Source: Syntrophomonas_A sp050258735
GTDB lineage: Bacteria > Bacillota > Syntrophomonadia > Syntrophomonadales > Syntrophomonadaceae
Length of the DNA: 10,005 nt
NCBI GenBank assembly: GCA_050258735.1
Contig: JBLMZJ010000112.1
Coordinates: 1-10,005, forward strand
Reading direction: 5' to 3'
Shown: piece by piece, positions 6,104-10,005 of the stretch
How positions within the stretch are numbered: the stretch's first letter is position 1
Layout of the letters: the number at the start of each line of letters is the position of its first letter
Notes under the pieces: model-generated
What the model was told of the DNA's origin: nothing
The model's database searches: none
What the model saw: only the letters and a program-made list of their open reading frames with translations
Program-made: the position numbers and the translations under genes

Positions 6104-8335
6104 TTGAAAACTCGGATACACAGTATTGTTTCGTTAGCCCTGACACTGATTTTGGTGACTCCGGTTTCTGTTCTGGGTAATCAGGCTGACCTGTCTGTCC
6201 CGGCAATTTCAAATACTAAACTCCTCAGCAATACAGCCACAGCTATGGGTACTTCAGCTACTGCCCCCGGGGCGATTTCCCTTAATCAGGCTATCATGCT
6301 CGTGAAGAAAAACTTTACTGTTCCTGCCAACCTCACAGAATTTAATTCGGGATATGAGGCCCATAATGATCAAACCCAGGTCTGGCGTTTGGAATGGAGA
6401 AGCAAAGATCAAACTCAAGGTAATTTTATGGCAACTGTAGATATACTAAACGGCGAAATCCTCTCCATGAACCGTTGGGAAAATCAGGTCGGGCCCGCCA
6501 ACAGGATCCCCACCGTAACCCTCATTCAGGCTCGGCAGACCGGACAAAACCTAATAAACCGGCTCATCCCTTCCAAGGCTTCCTCCCTGGTTGCTGACGA
6601 GAATTCTTCACTGGTTCCTATCAACAGTTACGGCCAAACAAGGTATACCATGAGATGGCATCGGGTTTATAAAGGTATTCCTGTAGACAATGACAGTGCC
6701 CGGGTCGATATCGATATGCAAAGCGGCGAGATCATATCCTATGATCTGAACTGGAATAAGGTAGCTCTGCCCGAACCAACCGGATTGATCACCCCCGCTC
6801 AAGCCGCCCAGGTCTTCAGTAATGAAAAGATGCTGACTCTGCAGTACTTTGCTCCCGGATCGATAGTGCCCTTGACCAGCAGCGTGCTCCCCCCCAAAGG
6901 TAATGAACCCAAACTGGTGTATGCTATCCATCACACATCCAACGGAGCTATTGATGCCACCACCGGCAAGCCCTTTATATCGCCTATAGACTCTTTTGGC
7001 TTTAATGATTTAAGGATGCAAAAACTCAGCATGGGAGAAAGCGGCGGTGCCGTTTCCAACCTCAGCCCGGAAGAACAATCAGAGGTCGATCAGACACTTA
7101 CCTTGATAAGTCAGGAACAGGCAGTCCAGGCAGTGCTCAAATGGTTCGCCCTGCCAAAAGACTTCACATTGCAGTCAGCCAACCTGGAAAGGCAGTACGA
7201 TGAAAAGAAAACCCGCTGCTGGAACCTTAGTTGGCAGAGGCAATCGGGTAAAGAAGGTGCTTCCTACGGGTATGCCTGGGCTCAGGTAGATGCCGCCAAT
7301 GGTGAATTGATTTCCTTTAGTCTGAGTGACGAAGATCAAGCACCCGATGCTGCCTGCCTAAATAAAGAAGAAGCCCGCCAGCTGGCTGAAGGTTTTATTA
7401 AGAAGATACAGGCCGGGCGCTGGCCGGATTTAAGACTTGATGAAAGCCAGCGTGATTCTGGCAATACCAGTTCATCCAACTGGTCGTTCAATTACTATCG
7501 GTTGGTCAATAATGTTCCCTATTTCGATAATACTGTTAATATTACCATTAACGCAAGTAAGGAAATAACTTATTATCGTCTGGAATGGTCTAAAGCTGCT
7601 TTTCCTCCGATCCAGGGCCTGATCGATCGCACCAAGGCTAATAATATTTATCTAACGGCAGCCCCCATGAAACTAAGATACGTATATACCGCTGCGGACC
7701 CCGGCAACCAGCGGGCTTATCTGGTTTACCTGCCCGAGGCCAAGGATGGCTTTTACATGGTAGATGCTAAAACCGGCGCCGGGCTGAATTCGAACGGCGT
7801 GACTCCGGTCCCGGAAACCAAAGCCCTGCACTTTAATGATATAAAGGGGCATTATGCTGAACGGGAGATCAGCTTGCTGGGGCAGGCTGGAATTATGGGG
7901 GAATACGGCGAAAGTTTCCACCCGGAAGAAAAGATTACTTTACGCTCTCTGCTTACTGCTATGCTTGGTGCCAGAGACGGGGTTTATAATCGCAGCACTC
8001 CCCTGACTGATGAGGAAATCATCAACCGTGCCATTGAGCAAGGCTGGATAAAGGTTAGACTGGACCTGAATACCCAGGTAAACCGTGAATTACTTGCCGA
8101 ACTGATGCTGCGCTACCTCAAAATCGAATACCTTACAGACGTTACCGGCATCTATTACGTGCCTTACCAGGATGCCAAAACCATGTCGGCAGAAACCTAT
8201 GCCATAGCAGCCCTTAACTGGGGGTTAAGCATAATCCGGGCCGATGGCAAAAATTTTGATGCCTGCCACATCGTTACCCGGGCCGAAGCCGCTGCTGCCC
8301 TGGTTCATATGTTGTCCATCAAGGTAAGACAATAA
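6104..8335 (+). CDS. Secreted YcdB/PepSY-like repeat protein with C-terminal SLH domains
   Basis: A 743-residue exported protein probably anchored to the cell wall. Residues 1-25 form a signal peptide (MKTR, hydrophobic core VSLALTLILVTPVSV, likely cleavage near VLG-NQ). The middle carries PepSY/YcdB-like units, recognised by a helix with alternating charge followed by strands ending in 'VD...G-E-I-x-S': about 58-122, 138-216, 334-407 and 417-495. Pieces at 226-291 and 504-561, both starting LI and ending with IDATTGK or VDAKTGA, close each half, so the region is a duplicated module. Three SLH-like repeats follow: about 577-620 (FNDIKGHYAEREI), 632-675 and 685-738 (final repeat with TRAEAAAALVHM). 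SLH domains bind secondary cell-wall polymers; the PepSY part is known in protease propeptides and regulators of wall hydrolases, but no catalytic domain is seen here, so the role is unknown. Divergent from the FAD gene and ended by its own hairpin, it is probably transcribed alone. Confidence 0.82.
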   Translation: MKTRIHSIVSLALTLILVTPVSVLGNQADLSVPAISNTKLLSNTATAMGTSATAPGAISLNQAIMLVKKNFTVPANLTEFNSGYEAHNDQTQVWRLEWRSKDQTQGNFMATVDILNGEILSMNRWENQVGPANRIPTVTLIQARQTGQNLINRLIPSKASSLVADENSSLVPINSYGQTRYTMRWHRVYKGIPVDNDSARVDIDMQSGEIISYDLNWNKVALPEPTGLITPAQAAQVFSNEKMLTLQYFAPGSIVPLTSSVLPPKGNEPKLVYAIHHTSNGAIDATTGKPFISPIDSFGFNDLRMQKLSMGESGGAVSNLSPEEQSEVDQTLTLISQEQAVQAVLKWFALPKDFTLQSANLERQYDEKKTRCWNLSWQRQSGKEGASYGYAWAQVDAANGELISFSLSDEDQAPDAACLNKEEARQLAEGFIKKIQAGRWPDLRLDESQRDSGNTSSSNWSFNYYRLVNNVPYFDNTVNITINASKEITYYRLEWSKAAFPPIQGLIDRTKANNIYLTAAPMKLRYVYTAADPGNQRAYLVYLPEAKDGFYMVDAKTGAGLNSNGVTPVPETKALHFNDIKGHYAEREISLLGQAGIMGEYGESFHPEEKITLRSLLTAMLGARDGVYNRSTPLTDEEIINRAIEQGWIKVRLDLNTQVNRELLAELMLRYLKIEYLTDVTGIYYVPYQDAKTMSAETYAIAALNWGLSIIRADGKNFDACHIVTRAEAAAALVHMLSIKVRQ

Positions 8336-8346
8336 TAGAAATGAAA

Positions 8347-8380
8347 AGTGGCGGGACAAAAGTCCCGCCACTCATAATTT
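8347..8380. terminator. Bidirectional terminator between convergent genes
   Basis: A perfect 11-bp stem (AGTGGCGGGAC 8347-8357 with GTCCCGCCACT 8362-8372) with loop AAAA, 11 bases past the SLH-protein stop and 15 bases past the stop of the minus-strand amidohydrolase. T-rich sequence follows on both strands (CATAATTTTCT on plus, TTTTCATTTC on minus), so it can serve both genes. Confidence 0.9.
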
Positions 8381-8387
8381 TCTGTAA

Positions 8388-9680
8388 TTAGGAGTTTACC
8401 AATCTTTCCCCGCAGCGTTTGGCCTGCTCCAGGACCTCTTTTTCGTCAAAGGCCAGTATTCTGCGGTCCTGCATAATGATTCTCCCGTCGATTATAACAG
8501 TCTCCACATCACTGGCCTGGCCGCTGTACACTATATTGGCCACGATATCATATCGCGGTATCATATGGGCCGCTTCAAGGCTCATGATGATCATATCCGC
8601 CTTCATTCCGGCTTTCAACTGTCCGGTCTCCTGTTCCAGACCCAGGGCAACAGCACCATTTACGGTAGCCATCTCAAGTGCCTGATATGCCGGCAATACG
8701 GTAGGGTCCATGGTGTTGACCTTGTGCAGGAAGGCTGCTGTTCTGAGTTCCCCCAGCATATCCAGGTTGTTGTTGCTGGATGCTCCGTCGGTACCCAAGG
8801 CAACCGGGATACCGGCCGCCAACATCTGCGGTACCGGGGCGATACCGCTGGCCAATTTCATATTACTCTCGGGATTATGAGCTACACCCACCTGATACTT
8901 CTTGAGTATGGCGATATCCTCCTCATCGACATGTACACAATGAGCAGCCAAAACAGCGCGCTCAAACAAACCGCAGGTCTCAAGATGCTTGACAGGACTT
9001 TTTCCGTAGGTCTTGATCATGTCTTCCCGTTCACCAGCAGTCTCGGCAATATGTATGTTCAATGCCATACCCAGTTCTGCCGCCAGATCGATGACCTTGC
9101 GCAGGTAGTCCGGCGGGCAGGTGTAAGGGGCATGAGGACCCAGCATTACAGTAATACGGTTCTTGGCCCGACGATGCCATTTGCCAACCAGTTCTCTGCT
9201 CTCGGTCAGGGCCAGATCTGCTGATGGCCCTACCCCTACCATCCCCCGTGATAATACCGCCCGGATGCCGGACTTTTCAACCGCCTGAGCTGCCTGATCC
9301 ATAAAAAAGTACATGTCGGCAAAACAGGTCGTGCCCGATTTGATCATTTCAGTGATCGCCAGCATGGTCCCCCAGAATACATCTTCTCCGGTCAATTTGT
9401 CTTCGAGCGGCCATACCTTGGTTTCCAGCCATTCCATCAGGGGCATATCATCAGCATAACTACGCAGCAAGGTCATGGCTGCATGGGTGTGGGCATTGAT
9501 GAAGCCGGGCAAAACCACCCGGTTAGTTCCATCGATAATAAGTTCGTAGTCCCCGGCTGGAGCTTTCCCGCTGCCAACCTCTTTGATATACTGCCCGTCA
9601 ATGATTATGTAGCCCTTCTCCAGGAAATCAGCCGGGTCGGTCATCGGTATTATGCTGATATTATCTAGTAATATGCTCAT
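8388..9680 (-). CDS. mtaD: MtaD-type amidohydrolase (methylthioadenosine/SAH/5'-deoxyadenosine deaminase)
   Basis: A 430-residue cytosolic metal-dependent hydrolase of the amidohydrolase superfamily (TrzN/AtzA/MtaD branch). MtaD enzymes deaminate the adenine of S-methyl-5'-thioadenosine, S-adenosylhomocysteine and, in some members, 5'-deoxyadenosine to the inosine form. Expected residues are present: His64 and His66 in NAHTHAAMT (metal), His183 in GPHAPYTC, His210 and Glu213 in HIAET (metal and catalysis), His247 in AHCVH, and Asp298 in GTDGASSNNNLDM (metal). N-terminal residues 1-57 and C-terminal 350-430 form the small beta domain flanking the barrel, with LKAGMKADMIIM near 363-374. The length is normal for the family. 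The ATG at 9680 is preceded by AAAGGGGGAT. It lies 12 bases after a class II aldolase gene, implying co-transcription. Other nucleoside or chlorohydrolase-like deaminases share these motifs, so exact substrate preference is inferred. Confidence 0.87.
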   Translation of the reverse strand: MSILLDNISIIPMTDPADFLEKGYIIIDGQYIKEVGSGKAPAGDYELIIDGTNRVVLPGFINAHTHAAMTLLRSYADDMPLMEWLETKVWPLEDKLTGEDVFWGTMLAITEMIKSGTTCFADMYFFMDQAAQAVEKSGIRAVLSRGMVGVGPSADLALTESRELVGKWHRRAKNRITVMLGPHAPYTCPPDYLRKVIDLAAELGMALNIHIAETAGEREDMIKTYGKSPVKHLETCGLFERAVLAAHCVHVDEEDIAILKKYQVGVAHNPESNMKLASGIAPVPQMLAAGIPVALGTDGASSNNNLDMLGELRTAAFLHKVNTMDPTVLPAYQALEMATVNGAVALGLEQETGQLKAGMKADMIIMSLEAAHMIPRYDIVANIVYSGQASDVETVIIDGRIIMQDRRILAFDEKEVLEQAKRCGERLVNS

Positions 9681-9683
9681 GAT

Positions 9684-9692
9684 AATCCCCCT
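9684..9692 (-). promoter_or_regulatory. Ribosome binding site of mtaD
   Basis: On the minus strand AAAGGGGG precedes ATTATC and the ATG at 9680, in the 12-base gap after the aldolase stop codon. It fixes the mtaD start and supports co-transcription with the aldolase gene. Confidence 0.7.
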
Positions 9693-10005
9693 TTATTTTT
9701 TCTGACCGTAGTTTTTATAGAGTCGGTTCAGGTAGGCTATATCCTTATCCTGCAAGGCATGGGGCGGCCCCATGATCCTGGCATAAATTGTGATCATGGC
9801 CGTCCTCTCCGCCACCTGTGCCACTTTTAGCGCCTCATCCATAGTCTGGCCCAGGGCTATTATGCCATGGTTGGCTAATAATACAGCCTTTTTATCGTAA
9901 CCCAAAGCCCTGGCCGTATTATCTGCCAGCAGTTCACTGCCGCAGATAGCATAGGCTGCGACTCCGATTTCGTGGCCGATAACCTCAGCACTCTCCTCCG
10001 TAACC
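9693..10005 (-). CDS. Class II aldolase/adducin family protein, C-terminal part
   Basis: The frame is open to the window edge (10005), so only about 103 C-terminal residues are present; the TTG at 9905 is internal. The visible part matches the end of L-fuculose-phosphate aldolase-like (FucA/AraD) proteins: a GSxELLADNTARALG segment followed by AVLLANHGIIALGQTMDEAL, where the His of NHG is the usual third zinc ligand, then the AxVAERTAMITIYAR helix. These enzymes perform zinc-dependent retro-aldol cleavage of phosphorylated sugars to dihydroxyacetone phosphate and an aldehyde. The catalytic Glu and the HxH zinc pair would be upstream. Being 12 bases ahead of mtaD suggests the 5-methylthioribulose-1-phosphate or 5-deoxyribulose-1-phosphate aldolase of the DHAP shunt, but a sugar aldolase or a MtnB-type dehydratase of the same fold cannot be excluded. 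Confidence 0.82.
   Translation of the reverse strand, partial: VTEESAEVIGHEIGVAAYAICGSELLADNTARALGYDKKAVLLANHGIIALGQTMDEALKVAQVAERTAMITIYARIMGPPHALQDKDIAYLNRLYKNYGQKK

Overview
The window looks like chromosomal DNA of an anaerobic, respiring or syntrophic Gram-positive-lineage bacterium (Firmicutes; something like the Syntrophomonadaceae is my guess, not a result). The reasons are strong purine-rich ribosome binding sites (AGGAG, AAAGGGGG), frequent TTG starts, a secreted protein with S-layer-homology repeats, a membrane formate dehydrogenase of the FdnGHI type, and a large FAD/iron-sulfur oxidoreductase with CCG domains. No rRNA, tRNA, CRISPR array or intact insertion sequence is visible.

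Layout. Positions 1-1332 (+) hold the end of a formate dehydrogenase operon: the iron-sulfur beta subunit (5' end off the window) overlaps the start of the cytochrome b556 gamma subunit, and a strong terminator follows. Positions 1545-2378 (+) encode an FdhE-like accessory protein with four CxxC pairs, set apart from the operon by about 210 bases. Positions 2379-2661 are non-coding and structured: a 118-bp imperfect palindrome abutting the fdhE stop codon, a hairpin, a short G-rich sequence resembling a dispersed-repeat remnant, and a 12-bp hairpin terminating the next gene. Positions 2662-5727 (-) encode a 1021-residue FAD-linked oxidase fused to two Fe-S cluster motifs, two CCG domains and a C-terminal tail very rich in methionine and proline. 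Positions 5728-6103 are a divergent intergenic region. Positions 6104-8335 (+) encode an exported 743-residue protein with a duplicated YcdB/PepSY-like module and three C-terminal SLH repeats. A perfect 11-bp hairpin separates it from a convergent minus-strand pair: an MtaD-type amidohydrolase (8388-9680) preceded by the end of a class II aldolase (9693 to the window edge).

How the genes work together. The formate dehydrogenase subunits and FdhE form one functional group: formate oxidation, or its reversal, at the membrane with electrons passing between Fe-S clusters, heme b and quinone. The FAD/Fe-S protein is probably another electron-transfer enzyme, but its substrate cannot be read from the sequence, and its Met/Pro tail is the most unusual item here. 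The aldolase-MtaD pair suggests salvage of methylthioadenosine or 5'-deoxyadenosine. The SLH protein is a cell-surface protein with no evident link to its neighbours.
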